Shown: positions 49,906 to 60,151 of the stretch, one piece after another
Layout: every line of letters starts with the position of its first letter
How positions within the stretch are numbered: the stretch's first letter is position 1
Assembly: GCA_024802545.1 (NCBI GenBank)
Contig: CP103416.1
Coordinates: 1,736,001 to 1,800,000, forward strand
Direction: 5' to 3'
Length of the DNA: 64,000 nucleotides
Source of the DNA: SAR92 clade bacterium H455
Lineage (GTDB): Bacteria > Pseudomonadota > Gammaproteobacteria > Pseudomonadales > Porticoccaceae
The notes under the pieces: model-generated
Database searches by the model: none
Seen by the model: the letters and a program-made list of their open reading frames with translations, nothing else
Told to the model about the DNA's origin: nothing
Made by a program: the position numbers and the translations under genes

Positions 49906-49936
49906 AAAAAAAAGACCCCAACGGGGTCTTTTTTTT
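49906..49936. terminator. Terminator between the sigma operon and etfA
   Basis: Perfect 14-bp arms (49906-49919 and 49923-49936; core GACCCC/GGGGTC) with loop AAC, A-run left and T-run right. Usable in both directions between convergent genes. Confidence 0.92.
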
Positions 49937-49966
49937 ACGACTAAACTCAGCGCACAATGCAATCGA

Positions 49967-50896
49967 TTAGAGCGCAGACTCAAGTTCAGGCAGTGCAGTA
50001 AAGAGATCCGCAACCAAACCGTAGTCAGCAACCGAAAAGATCGGCGCTTCTTCGTCTTTGTTGATCGCAACGATCACCTTACTGTCTTTCATACCCGCCA
50101 GATGCTGAATCGCACCAGAGATACCAACGGCAACATAGAGATCTGGAGCAACAATCTTACCGGTTTGACCCACCTGCATATCATTGGGTACAAAGCCTGC
50201 GTCAACAGCAGCGCGAGATGCACCAACACCAGCACCGAGCTTGTCGGCAATGCTGTAAATCATGCTGAAGTTGTCGCCGTTCCCCATACCGCGGCCACCG
50301 GATATAACAACTTTTGCTGCAGTCAATTCTGGACGATCTGACTTGGCGACTTCTTCGCCTTTAAACTCAGACTTGCCTGCATCATGGGCCGAGGCAACTG
50401 CTTCAATAGTGGCTGAGCCACCCTCAGCAGACGCCGCGTCAAAGGCAGTACCGCGAACGGTGAGCAGCTTAATTGCATCACTGCTCTGTACTGTGGCGAT
50501 CACGTTGCCCGCATAAATCGGACGCTTAAAGGTATCGGCACTGACTACCTCGCTGATTTCAGAAATAGCCTGGACATCCATCAGGGCAGCAGCGCGAGGC
50601 ATAATGTTTTTAGCCGTTGTAGTGGCGGTGGCCAGCACGTGGCTGTAGGCAGCACCCACCTCAGCGATCAACGGTGCAACATTCTCTGCCAATTGATGGC
50701 CATAGGCGCCATTGTCTGCAACCAAAACCTTACTAATACCAGCAACCTGAGCAGCCTGCTCAGCGGCACCCTGGCAATCGCTACCGATAACCAGAATATC
50801 AATGTCACCACCTATAGCTTGGGCTGCTGTAACTGAGTTCAAGGTAGCAGGCTTGAGACTGCTATTGTCGTGTTCAGCGATAACTAAAATGCTCAT
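49967..50896 (-). CDS. etfA: Electron transfer flavoprotein alpha subunit
   Basis: Large ETF subunit holding FAD and passing electrons from acyl-CoA dehydrogenases to ETF-ubiquinone oxidoreductase. The N-terminal half is variable; the C-terminal FAD domain has [40 protein letters not shown] and the end [19 protein letters not shown]. The 309 residues match EtfA. Its start overlaps the etfB stop (ATGA), giving coupled synthesis. Confidence 0.95.
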   Translation of the reverse strand: MSILVIAEHDNSSLKPATLNSVTAAQAIGGDIDILVIGSDCQGAAEQAAQVAGISKVLVADNGAYGHQLAENVAPLIAEVGAAYSHVLATATTTAKNIMPRAAALMDVQAISEISEVVSADTFKRPIYAGNVIATVQSSDAIKLLTVRGTAFDAASAEGGSATIEAVASAHDAGKSEFKGEEVAKSDRPELTAAKVVISGGRGMGNGDNFSMIYSIADKLGAGVGASRAAVDAGFVPNDMQVGQTGKIVAPDLYVAVGISGAIQHLAGMKDSKVIVAINKDEEAPIFSVADYGLVADLFTALPELESAL

Positions 50897-51645
50897 GAGA
50901 TCACCTTTGCTTCGTTTTTAAGTTTGTCTACTAACATGGCTACATCTTCAACTTTAATCCCGGCTTGACGCTCGGCGGGCAATTCCACACCCAGCAAGGT
51001 GACACGAGGAGCAATGCTTACAGCCAAATCATCCGGCGTCTTGACATCTAGTGGCTTGCGCTTGGCTTTCATAATATTCGGCAGCGAGGCATAGCGCGGC
51101 TCGTTCAATCGCAGGTCAGAAGTAACAACCGCTGGCAAGCTCAACTCGAGAGTCTGCAGGCCACCATCGACTTCACGAATAACCACCGCTTTGCCATCAT
51201 CTAAGCTCAGCTCAGAGGCAAAGGTCGCCTGGGCGCAATCTAACAGCGCAGAGAGCATTTGACCGGTCTGATTGTTATCACCGTCAATCGCTTGCTTGCC
51301 CATCAGAATAAGATCTGGGGACTCGGCATCACAAACGGCTTTCAGGCACTTGGCAATCGCCAATGGCTCGAGGGACTCATCGGTTTCGACCAGAATAGCG
51401 CGATCTGCACCCAGAGCCAGCGCCGTGCGCAATTGCTCTTGGCACTGCTTAGGACCAACTGAGACGGCAATCACTTCAGTGGCAATACCTTTCTCAGCGA
51501 GACGCACAGCTTCTTCAACAGCGATTTCGCAGAATGGGTTAATCGACATTTTGACATTGGCCAGATCAACATCTGAGCCGTCAGACTTGGGTCTTACTTT
51601 GACGTTGTAATCTACAACGCGCTTTACAGCTACCAATACTTTCAT
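50893..51645 (-). CDS. etfB: Electron transfer flavoprotein beta subunit
   Basis: Small ETF subunit that binds AMP and docks dehydrogenases. It has the start [39 protein letters not shown] and the recognition-loop region [20 protein letters not shown]. The 250 residues match EtfB. First gene of the etfBA operon, divergent from the ETF-QO gene. Confidence 0.96.
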   Translation of the reverse strand: MKVLVAVKRVVDYNVKVRPKSDGSDVDLANVKMSINPFCEIAVEEAVRLAEKGIATEVIAVSVGPKQCQEQLRTALALGADRAILVETDESLEPLAIAKCLKAVCDAESPDLILMGKQAIDGDNNQTGQMLSALLDCAQATFASELSLDDGKAVVIREVDGGLQTLELSLPAVVTSDLRLNEPRYASLPNIMKAKRKPLDVKTPDDLAVSIAPRVTLLGVELPAERQAGIKVEDVAMLVDKLKNEAKVIS

Positions 51646-51735
51646 GGTTTTCCTTCCACATGGCTGAATAAAATAAGTGATTTGAAGCGCCGCACTGCAG
51701 GTCTGCGGGGGGTCAAATTTCGAGTCGGTTATAGT

Positions 51736-51747
51736 GCCTAGCTAGGC
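51736..51747. promoter_or_regulatory. Operator-like palindrome upstream of etfB
   Basis: GCCTAGCTAGGC is perfectly self-complementary, 91 bp before the etfB start, in the shared etfB/ETF-QO intergenic region. On the minus strand it is followed by a -10-like TATAAC. Confidence 0.4.
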
Positions 51748-51869
51748 CTGATAAATCAAGCAACCGCGCGGCCTAACGCGACCGGCTAGTCAGCTCGGAC
51801 GATCGGTCATTGTTATAAATTATGGTTATCAATAATCACTATAGCTATGCCCATATGATGCTTGTAACA

Positions 51870-51881
51870 TGACAGCTGTCA
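51870..51881. promoter_or_regulatory. Operator-like palindrome upstream of the ETF-QO gene
   Basis: TGACAGCTGTCA is perfectly self-complementary and ends 24 bp before the GTG start at 51906. A repressor bound here would cover the ribosome-binding or promoter zone. Confidence 0.45.
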
Positions 51882-51905
51882 ATATTAACGCCTTGGGAGA
51901 AAAGT

Positions 51906-53546
51906 GTGGAACGCGAATTTATGGATTACGATGTCGTTATCGTTGGTGCCGGCCCTTCAGGCTTGGCGGCAGCTTGCCGACTAAAACAGGTTAACGCTGA
52001 TATATCAGTCTGTGTGGTAGAGAAAGGTTCCGAAGTCGGCGCCCATATTCTATCCGGTGCTGTTTTCGAACCCACCCCTCTCAATGAACTCTTTCCAGAG
52101 TGGAAGGAGATGGGCGCTCCCCTGCTGACGCCAGTTACTGAAGACGACATTTTTGTCTTCACCGGCGCCACCAAGCGCATCAAGGTTCCGGGGCTCTTTG
52201 CACCAAAAACCATGCACAATGACGGCAATTACGTGATCAGTCTCGGTAAACTGTGCCGCTGGTTGGCCGAACAGGCCGAGAATCTCGGCGTTGAAGTCTT
52301 CCCCGGTTTTGCCGCTGCAGAGATCCTCTACGGCGACAATAATGAAGTGCTGGGCATTGCCACCGGTGATATGGGTATTGGCCACAACGGCGAGCAGAAA
52401 GGGTCCTACATGCAGGGTATGGAATTGCGTGGCAAGTACACGCTCTTTTCAGAAGGCTGTCGCGGTAGCTTGGGCAAGCAATTAATTGCCAAGTATCAGC
52501 TCGATGCCGGCAAGGATCCACAGCACTATGGTCTTGGTATTAAGGAGCTGTGGACCATTCCAGCCGATCAACACAAACCCGGCCTAGTGGTTCACTCTGC
52601 GGGCTGGCCTTTGGATGAAAGCAAATCTCTGGGTGGCGGCTTTTTATACCACCTTGAAGACAATCAGGTTGCCGTAGGTTTGATTACTAACCTTTCCTAT
52701 ACCAACCCCCATGTCAGCCCCTACGATGAGTTTCAGCGCTATAAGCACCACCCCGAGATCGCCAAATATCTGCAGGGTGGCGAGCGCATCACCTATGGTG
52801 CACGTGCTCTCTTAAAAGGCGGCCTGCAGTCCCAGCCAAAAATGTCTTTCCCAGGTGGAATACTGATTGGTGATGACGCGGGCACACTGAACTTCGCTAA
52901 GATTAAGGGCAGCCACACTGCCATGAAGTCTGGCATGGTTGCAGCTGAAACCGTTGCCGAAGCCCTGGCGGATGAAAAAGCAAACACCGATCTGCTTGAA
53001 TACGCAGACGCCTACAAAAACTCTTGGGCCTATAAAGAGCTGCATATGCAGCGTAACTTTGGTCCAGCTCAGCACAAGTTTGGCAACATCATTGGTTCGG
53101 CTTATGCCTTTATCGACATCAATATCTTTAACGGCATGTTGCCCTGGACACTGTCAGATAAAGTTGCTGATCACGAGACACTGAAGCCCGCTAGCGAATG
53201 CCCTAAAATTGACTATCCCAAGTACGATGGCAAGCTCAGCTTTGATAAGGCTTCATCGGTGTTTATGTCAAATACTAACCATGAGGAAGATCAGCCCTGC
53301 CATTTGGTGTTAGCTGACCCTGGACTGCCAATTAGCAAAAACCTTCAGCTCTACGATGAGCCCGCGCAGCGCTACTGCCCCGCTGGCGTCTATGAGGTGG
53401 TGGCCAATGGTGATGGTAGCCAACGCTTTCAGATCAATGCCCAGAACTGCGTGCACTGTAAGACCTGTGATATTAAGGAGCCCAGCCAGAATATTAACTG
53501 GGTTGTGCCGGAAGGTGCTGGGGGGCCGAATTACCCGAATATGTAA
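51906..53546 (+). CDS. etfD: Electron transfer flavoprotein-ubiquinone oxidoreductase
   Basis: Membrane-associated flavo-iron-sulfur enzyme passing electrons from ETF to ubiquinone. The FAD motif DVVIVGAGPSGLAAACRL lies at the N-terminus, and the C-terminal ferredoxin-like domain has QNCVHCKTCDIKEPSQNINW for the 4Fe-4S cluster (with a preceding Cys in YCPAGVYEV). GTG 51906 is preferred over ATG 51921 because GGGAGAAAA lies just upstream and related proteins begin MEREXM. The 546 residues match. Confidence 0.95.
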   Translation: MEREFMDYDVVIVGAGPSGLAAACRLKQVNADISVCVVEKGSEVGAHILSGAVFEPTPLNELFPEWKEMGAPLLTPVTEDDIFVFTGATKRIKVPGLFAPKTMHNDGNYVISLGKLCRWLAEQAENLGVEVFPGFAAAEILYGDNNEVLGIATGDMGIGHNGEQKGSYMQGMELRGKYTLFSEGCRGSLGKQLIAKYQLDAGKDPQHYGLGIKELWTIPADQHKPGLVVHSAGWPLDESKSLGGGFLYHLEDNQVAVGLITNLSYTNPHVSPYDEFQRYKHHPEIAKYLQGGERITYGARALLKGGLQSQPKMSFPGGILIGDDAGTLNFAKIKGSHTAMKSGMVAAETVAEALADEKANTDLLEYADAYKNSWAYKELHMQRNFGPAQHKFGNIIGSAYAFIDINIFNGMLPWTLSDKVADHETLKPASECPKIDYPKYDGKLSFDKASSVFMSNTNHEEDQPCHLVLADPGLPISKNLQLYDEPAQRYCPAGVYEVVANGDGSQRFQINAQNCVHCKTCDIKEPSQNINWVVPEGAGGPNYPNM

Positions 53547-53614
53547 GCTGGAAAGCTTGTATGAGAAGATTTATCTAAGAGGGTTTGTCTTCGATCATTG
53601 GCCAAAAAAACGAC

Positions 53615-53645
53615 ATGCCCGTATCAGTGATGCGGGCATTTTTTA
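53615..53645 (+). terminator. Terminator after the ETF-QO gene
   Basis: Arms ATGCCCG and CGGGCAT (extendable with a G-U pair), followed by a run of T. Also usable by the opposing DUF1285 gene thanks to an A-run on the other side. Confidence 0.85.
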
Positions 53646-53664
53646 TTGACGCTTTTTGAGTAGC

Positions 53665-54231
53665 CTAAACACTGCCGAGAATAAAATTCTCACCCATACT
53701 GCTAATACTAAGGAATTGACTCTCACTATCACTCGCCTCTGCTGCCCAGTCAACGATCTCATAGAACAGGTTGCGGCTTAACAGTGCCTGTAGATTACGC
53801 CGTACTAGTACCAATGGCAGCGGATCCGCAGAACCGGGAAAGACTTGCATAGAAATGGGATGCTCACGGTCAACAATGACCACATCACCGGTGCGGGTGG
53901 TGAGCTTGATAGCCTGAAAACCGTCCCGCGTTTGCCGCTCTGCAGCAATCACAAATAGAGGGGCAACTTCCACCTGAATCCGCCACTTCTCCACTGGCGT
54001 AACCAGAAAATAATCCCCCTCTTCAAGCACCAGTATTGAGGCGAACAGCTTGACCATTGCCGGACGCTTAATTTCACCGCCCTCATGTATCCAGCGGCCC
54101 TCGCGATCGATGATCATATCCATACAACCGCTGAGTTGCGGATTCCACAGATGCACAGGAGGAAGTGAAGCAGAAGCGATGTCTTGTGATGCCAGTAAAT
54201 CGGCGAATAGCGTTTCTAATTGATCAGTCAC
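53665..54231 (-). CDS. DUF1285 protein
   Basis: A 188-residue soluble protein with the DUF1285 layout: PPVHLWNPQLSGCMDMIIDR near the N-terminus, IKRPAMVKLFASILVLEEGD then YFLVTPVEKWRIQVE, and a C-terminal RRNLQALLSRNLFYEIVDWA. The function of this family is not established. The gene follows the TetR regulator by 8 bp, so they are cotranscribed. Confidence 0.85.
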   Translation of the reverse strand: MTDQLETLFADLLASQDIASASLPPVHLWNPQLSGCMDMIIDREGRWIHEGGEIKRPAMVKLFASILVLEEGDYFLVTPVEKWRIQVEVAPLFVIAAERQTRDGFQAIKLTTRTGDVVIVDREHPISMQVFPGSADPLPLVLVRRNLQALLSRNLFYEIVDWAAEASDSESQFLSISSMGENFILGSV

Positions 54232-54239
54232 CGGCGGCG

Positions 54240-54947
54240 CTACTGCTTGCTGGAGTCTGGCGACTTGTGAGTTTTAGCGGACGACTTAATGGTGCTGGGA
54301 TCGCGGTACTGACCACTATTGCCAATGGTGACACCAACTCCAGTGATAAATTTCATCAGATCGGCGCTGTCGAGGCGGTAGTTCCAGCTGCGACTAAAGC
54401 ACAGCTCTACAGCACCCTGAGCCAAGGCCCAACAAGCCAGGTAATGATAGTGTGGTGGAACATCTTCGAGCACTCCCCGCTCAATCAAGCGCGTGATCAT
54501 GCTATTCAGAGAGTCTTCATTGGAACGACGCATGGCATGCAGCTGTTCCAGTTGAGCAGCCACATCTGAGGCATCGATCAAGCGGACTTCTAAATGCTGA
54601 ACCAGTCGATCTAGTTCCGGACGCGCCAGGCGCGACTCAAAATAAGCCTTAGCGGCGGCACCGGACTCGCCGGCTTCAGCGTCGGCTATACCTTCCGCCA
54701 AGCGCTGGGTAATGCTCTCTTCGTAGTCGAGCATGATGCGTACAAGAATTTCGTTTTTGGTGAGAAAGTGTTTGTAGACCGTGCCTTTGCCTATGCCGGC
54801 TTTGGCAGCAATGCTAGACACGGTTACACGATCTATACCGTCGGATAAAAATAGCGCCAGTGCAGCGTCGATAATCTTTTGTTCGCGATTGAGAAAAATC
54901 TTTTTCTTTTCACGAATTCTGTCTGCACTGGAGGATTTGCTATTCAT
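54240..54947 (-). CDS. TetR-family transcriptional regulator
   Basis: A 235-residue regulator with the helix-turn-helix VTVSSIAAKAGIGKGTVYKH (about residues 41-60) preceded by a basic N-terminal arm, and a helical ligand domain with a polar, Ser/Lys-rich C-terminal tail. It is upstream of DUF1285 and converges (through it) on the ETF-QO gene. Ligand unknown; palindromes in the etf region are possible targets but this is untested. Confidence 0.85.
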   Translation of the reverse strand: MNSKSSSADRIREKKKIFLNREQKIIDAALALFLSDGIDRVTVSSIAAKAGIGKGTVYKHFLTKNEILVRIMLDYEESITQRLAEGIADAEAGESGAAAKAYFESRLARPELDRLVQHLEVRLIDASDVAAQLEQLHAMRRSNEDSLNSMITRLIERGVLEDVPPHYHYLACWALAQGAVELCFSRSWNYRLDSADLMKFITGVGVTIGNSGQYRDPSTIKSSAKTHKSPDSSKQ

Positions 54948-55015
54948 ATCAAAGACAATCTTCTCTCGACCCTATGGATCACCATTAGAAACCTAAAGCC
55001 CATCAAAGACAATAT

Positions 55016-55633
55016 CTAAAGGTTCAGCTCGCGGTTACTGGCGCGAATAAATTCACTCTTTAAATCAGCGAAGCTGTGTACCGCAGGAAACTGTGGAAAC
55101 TCAGCAATCACATTGTCCGGCGCATGGAACAGGATGCCAGCGTCGGCCTCAGCAAGCATCGTTGTATCATTATACGAGTCACCGGCGGCGATGGTTCTGT
55201 AATACATACTTTTAAACCCAACTACCGCCTGGCGCTTGGGGTTGGCTTGACGCAAGTGATAGTCGATAACAGTGCCGTCTTCACCAGTCTCAAGCTTATG
55301 GCATAGCAGTGTCGGATAACCGAGCTGCTTCATCAGCGGACTGGCGAATTCATAAAAAGTGTCTGAGAGAATAACTACCTGGAAACGCTCGCGCAGCCAG
55401 TCGACAAATTCAATGGCTCCTGGCAGCGGTTCTAAGGTCGCAATCACCTCTTGGATTTCATTTAAACCCAAGCCGTGTTCGCGCAGTATATCCAAGCGAT
55501 AACGCATCAGCACATCGTAGTCCGGCTCGTCGCGAGTGGTCTTCTTTAACGCTTCTATACCAGTTTTTTCAGCGAAGGCGATCCAAATTTCGGGGACCAA
55601 AACGCCTTCCAGATCAAGACATGCGATTTCCAC
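55016..55633 (-). CDS. thrH: ThrH: phosphoserine phosphatase / homoserine phosphotransferase
   Basis: A HAD-superfamily enzyme nearly identical in pattern to Pseudomonas ThrH, which removes phosphate from phosphoserine and can pass it to homoserine. Motif I is CLDLEGVLVPEIWIAFAEKT, with Asp as nucleophile; motif II is in VVILSDTFYEF, and motif III in IAAGDSYNDTTML. GTG 55633 (VEIACLDLEG) is preferred over a TTG five codons earlier since Pseudomonas ThrH begins here and GGGAG lies 8 nt upstream. The gene may therefore have a GTG start. Confidence 0.92.
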   Translation of the reverse strand: MEIACLDLEGVLVPEIWIAFAEKTGIEALKKTTRDEPDYDVLMRYRLDILREHGLGLNEIQEVIATLEPLPGAIEFVDWLRERFQVVILSDTFYEFASPLMKQLGYPTLLCHKLETGEDGTVIDYHLRQANPKRQAVVGFKSMYYRTIAAGDSYNDTTMLAEADAGILFHAPDNVIAEFPQFPAVHSFADLKSEFIRASNRELNL

Positions 55634-55804
55634 AGATATTACTCCCAAGATTATATTTTGGCTGCACTTTACGTGGTTCCACAGACCTGCGCAATTGCCA
55701 TTGCGTGAGGATAAAAAGTTATAAGCCTATAGCCTCTTATTATTTTTACTAATTAGCCGCTTTTGCTATAGTGCCGCCCTTTGCAACCTATCGGAAAACC
55801 GTAC

Positions 55805-56530
55805 ATGAACTCGATCACCAACATCGTTGATATAGATAGTGAATTGGCAACCCAGTCACCACAAGAAATCCTCAGTTATGCCCTTGAGAACTTTGACAAT
55901 ATTGCGATCTCGTTTAGCGGTGCTGAAGATGTAGTGTTGATCGATATGGCATACAAAATCCGCAAAGACATCCAAGTCTTCTCTCTGGATACAGGTCGCC
56001 TCCATGCTCAGACATACAGGTTTATTGAAGCTGTGCGCAACCACTACGACATTAAAATCGATCTGGTTATGCCAGAAGCCGCAAAAGTCGAAAAATTGGT
56101 CAAAGAGAAAGGTCTGTTTAGCTTCTACCAGGATGACCATAAAGAATGCTGTGGCGTGCGTAAGATCGCTCCTCTGCGCAAACAACTATTAACCGTTGAT
56201 GCTTGGATCACAGGACAGCGTCGCGATCAGAGCCCAGGCACTCGAGCTGCCGTGCCGGCTATTCAGGACGATAAAGCCTTTGCCCGCCCAGATGACAGCC
56301 TGACCAAGTTCAACCCATTGGCCAACTGGACTTCAAAGCAGGTCTGGGACTATATCCGTGCCAACGATGTACCCTACAACGAACTCCATGACGAAGGTTT
56401 TGTCAGCATTGGCTGTGAGCCCTGCACTCGCCCTACTGGCCCAGGTCAGCACGAGCGCGAAGGCCGCTGGTGGTGGGAAGAAGCAACCATGAAAGAATGT
56501 GGTCTGCACGCCGTAAATATCAGCAAGTAA
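55805..56530 (+). CDS. cysH: Assimilatory adenylyl-sulfate (APS) reductase CysH
   Basis: Reduces APS to sulfite in sulfur assimilation. The PP-loop-like [19 protein letters not shown] lies near the N-terminus. The cysteine pairs CCGVRK and GCEPCTRP bind a 4Fe-4S cluster, which marks the APS-type enzyme of Pseudomonas and many bacteria rather than the cluster-free PAPS type of E. coli. The C-terminal Glu-Cys-Gly-Leu-His carries the catalytic cysteine ([13 protein letters not shown]). ATG 55805 is preferred over an upstream in-frame codon (MQPIGKPY) because it lies nearer a CGGAAAA site. Divergent from thrH. Confidence 0.95.
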   Translation: MNSITNIVDIDSELATQSPQEILSYALENFDNIAISFSGAEDVVLIDMAYKIRKDIQVFSLDTGRLHAQTYRFIEAVRNHYDIKIDLVMPEAAKVEKLVKEKGLFSFYQDDHKECCGVRKIAPLRKQLLTVDAWITGQRRDQSPGTRAAVPAIQDDKAFARPDDSLTKFNPLANWTSKQVWDYIRANDVPYNELHDEGFVSIGCEPCTRPTGPGQHEREGRWWWEEATMKECGLHAVNISK

Positions 56531-56552
56531 CAGCACTCAAAAGGCGGTAAGT

Positions 56553-56885
56553 ATGAAAATCACCATGGTCAAAAAAATCTTTGCCGATGGTTCTCCGTGC
56601 AAAAAGTGTGGTGAAATTGAAGAGAAGATGCGCGCCGCAGGACAGCTCGAACGCATCGATCGCACAGTTGTTGCCGACGAATCAAATGATCAATCAGAGG
56701 GAATGGTGCTGGCAACAGAGCATGGCGTTGACCGCGCCCCATTCTTTATCGTTGAACGCGACGGTGCCCCTGCAGTGATCTATACAGTCTACTTTAAGTT
56801 TGTCAAAGAAGTGCTCAATGCAGAGACTCGCGAAGAAGACGAGATTGCTGAAATTATGAACGACGTGGATCTGGATTTTTTGTAG
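56553..56885 (+). CDS. Thioredoxin-fold protein next to APS reductase
   Basis: A 110-residue protein with a CxxC at SPCKKCGEIEEKM (Cys16, Cys19), following a first strand ITMVKKIFADG. A later RAPFFIVERDG has the position of the cis-Pro loop of thioredoxin folds. The middle segment is predicted helical, and the C-terminus is acidic. It lies 22 bp behind cysH, so the two are likely cotranscribed. CysH needs an electron donor such as thioredoxin or glutaredoxin; a dedicated donor or cysH maturation factor is a plausible role (inference). Confidence 0.65.
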   Translation: MKITMVKKIFADGSPCKKCGEIEEKMRAAGQLERIDRTVVADESNDQSEGMVLATEHGVDRAPFFIVERDGAPAVIYTVYFKFVKEVLNAETREEDEIAEIMNDVDLDFL

Positions 56886-56974
56886 ACCTGCTCTCTAACA
56901 GGGTCGACCTCACTTACGCCGTTTAGCTCTTGCCGCTGCCGGCGCTTGCTCCTACAAATATAAAGTGCTCTTTT

Positions 56975-58015
<1,041 letters not shown>

Positions 58016-58139
58016 TTAGGAAACATACCTCTATCTATACGATAAAGCTATAAAAATATATAAAACTATTCCTTCTTAGAATACCAGCAGCTTGCTAGAG
58101 TGGCACAATTATTCGGCCTACAAGTGACAGTTATCCTCA

Positions 58140-58928
58140 ATGATTGATCTTATTCTCTATATAGCCTCTGGCGCTGCTGTGGGTCTGGCAATAGGCCTGA
58201 CTGGTGTCGGAGGAGGCTCGCTGATGACGCCGCTGCTGATTCTTTTTGGCTTTCCCTACAACGTCGCCATCGGTACCGATCTACTCTATGCTGCCATTAC
58301 CAAGGCCGGCGGTGTTATCAGTCATCAGAAGCAGAAAACCATTCAGTGGCGCACCGTGCGCATGCTCGCCCTAGGCAGTGTGCCAGCCTCAGTGATCACC
58401 GCCCTATTTCTCAGTCAAGTGTTCAGTGACTCATCCGAATACGAGAGTATTTTAACCCGCAGTCTCGGCGTGATGCTGGTTTTGACCGCCACTGTGATCC
58501 TCTTCAATGGCCGCCTGCGGCGTTCAGTCAAAATAGAGGCAGAGACTAGCAATGGTTTTTTCCCCCGTCATAACGACGCGGTGATTCTCTTAGTGGGCAT
58601 CTTTTTAGGAATCTTTGTCACGCTATCATCAGTGGGTGCCGGGGCTTTTTGTGCCGCCGTGTTGATGGTGCTCTATCCGCATATGCCAGCCCTGAAGATC
58701 GTTGGCACCGATATAGCCCACGCCGTCCCCCTAACCCTAGTGGCAGGCCTTGGCCACCTGATCTGGCTGGGTAATGTTGATTTTATGCTATTGGGCTGTC
58801 TGTTGATTGGCTCGTTGCCAGCGATCCACTTAGGCACGCGGCTGGCGCGGAGCATTCCAAGCAATATACTACAGACCGCAATAGCAACCCTGCTGTTAGG
58901 AATGGGTATTAAGTTTGCGCTTTTCTAA
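58140..58928 (+). CDS. TSUP (TauE/SafE) family sulfite/anion exporter
   Basis: A 262-residue membrane protein with about eight hydrophobic segments. The N-terminal GLAIGLTGVGGGSLMTPLLI is the hallmark of the TSUP family, and the two halves are repeated (GTDLLYAAITKAGG and GTDIAHAVPLTLVAGLGHLI). Adjacent divergent cysB suggests a role in moving sulfite, sulfate or organosulfonates. Specific substrate unknown. Confidence 0.85.
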   Translation: MIDLILYIASGAAVGLAIGLTGVGGGSLMTPLLILFGFPYNVAIGTDLLYAAITKAGGVISHQKQKTIQWRTVRMLALGSVPASVITALFLSQVFSDSSEYESILTRSLGVMLVLTATVILFNGRLRRSVKIEAETSNGFFPRHNDAVILLVGIFLGIFVTLSSVGAGAFCAAVLMVLYPHMPALKIVGTDIAHAVPLTLVAGLGHLIWLGNVDFMLLGCLLIGSLPAIHLGTRLARSIPSNILQTAIATLLLGMGIKFALF

Positions 58929-58947
58929 GCGGTGGAAGGGTTAAAGT

Positions 58948-59199
58948 CTAGATAAAGTCTTTGCCGAAGCGAACAATGAAAAAGCCAAACATCAGCGCGT
59001 AGAAAAGATAGTAGAGTACCGAGTGGCGCGCTTTTTTATTGACCTGCCTTAATACTTGCAGCGCCTCTTCAGCTAGATCGCGCTGCTCTATTTCAACTTG
59101 AAGAAAGTACAGGTCTTCACCAGTGGCCTGGTCTTTATAGCGCTTAAGTATCTCCGCGTCGGACAGCTGAAGATATTTTCGAGATCGTAAAACCGCCAT
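58948..59199 (-). CDS. Small protein with one C-terminal membrane segment
   Basis: An 83-residue protein: a polar, charged N-terminal helix region (LQLSDAEILKRYKDQ, EIEQRDLAEEALQVL) and one C-terminal hydrophobic segment (LYYLFYALMFGFFIV, about residues 62-77). I do not recognise the family. It lies 42 bp downstream of the 5'-nucleotidase on the same strand, so it may end that operon. Confidence 0.55.
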   Translation of the reverse strand: MAVLRSRKYLQLSDAEILKRYKDQATGEDLYFLQVEIEQRDLAEEALQVLRQVNKKARHSVLYYLFYALMFGFFIVRFGKDFI

Positions 59200-59241
59200 A
59201 CTTAATGCTCTACCACCTAAATCACGCTTACCTATCCTGCT

Positions 59242-60150
59242 TTACTCTCTGAGCTCATTGGCGACACCGTGGGGAACATGACCTGTGGCCACATGCTCGC
59301 TGGCAGAGCTGCAGTGAACTTGCTGATCATCAAAGAATACATCGGCACCGAAGGACTTGAGAAAATCCCCTTTACTGAGCCCACCGAGAAATAGACTTTC
59401 ATCGATACGAATGCCCCATTCTCGCAATGTGCGCACAACACGCTCATGAGCTGGAGCGGCCCGCGCAGTGACCAATGCAGTTCGAATCGGACACTCATCG
59501 ACGGGGAATTCAGCCTGCAGTGAGTGCAGAGTCTGTAAGAATTTCTTAAATGGCCCTGCATCCAACGGCATGCGGGCTTCAGCTTTTTCATTGGCGGTAA
59601 AGGCGTCTAGACCGCGCTCTTTAAAGATACGCTCCGAGGCATCGGAGAACAGCACTGCATCACCATCAAAGGCAAAGCGCAGCTCATCGGATTCGCTAAT
59701 GCTTTTCTGGGATGGCAATAAGGTTGCCGCCGCCATTCCGCTGTCCAGAGCGCTGCGAACGTCCTGAGCATTGGTGCTTAAAAACAGATGGCAGGCAAAG
59801 GCTGAGACATATCTATAGGGTGAATTACCCCCGGAGAAAGCTGCACGGGTAATATTGAGCCCATAGTGGGCAATCGAATTAAATACCCGCAGACCGGTAT
59901 CCGCTGAGTTTCGAGAGAGTAGAATCACCTCTACCCTTGGCTCGCCACCGAGCTTTTCGTTGATTCGCAACAATTTGGTCACCAGGGGAAAGGCTTCTCC
60001 TGGCTCGAGAATATCATCCTCGTGCTCGCGCTGATATTTGGCATAAGCGGCCACGCCCTGGCTTTCATAGATCTCATGGCTCTCACGCATATCAAATAGC
60101 GCGGTGGAGGAAATCGCAATAACCAGTTTAGGGCCATTTAATTCAGACAT
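59242..60150 (-). CDS. 5'-nucleotidase (cytosolic 5'-nucleotidase 1-like)
   Basis: A 302-residue protein with features of the NT5C1 (cN-I) family: LVIAISSTALFDMRESHEIY at the N-terminus, VEVILLSRNSADTGLRVFNS and RAAFSGGNSPYRYVSAFACH, then FAFDGDAVLFSDASERIF carrying acidic residues, and FLGGLSKGDFLKSFGADVFF near the end. The family dephosphorylates AMP or IMP. Its start is 1 bp after the AGCS symporter stop, so it belongs to the dcyD-AGCS operon. Confidence 0.82.
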   Translation of the reverse strand: MSELNGPKLVIAISSTALFDMRESHEIYESQGVAAYAKYQREHEDDILEPGEAFPLVTKLLRINEKLGGEPRVEVILLSRNSADTGLRVFNSIAHYGLNITRAAFSGGNSPYRYVSAFACHLFLSTNAQDVRSALDSGMAAATLLPSQKSISESDELRFAFDGDAVLFSDASERIFKERGLDAFTANEKAEARMPLDAGPFKKFLQTLHSLQAEFPVDECPIRTALVTARAAPAHERVVRTLREWGIRIDESLFLGGLSKGDFLKSFGADVFFDDQQVHCSSASEHVATGHVPHGVANELRE

Positions 60151-60151
60151 A

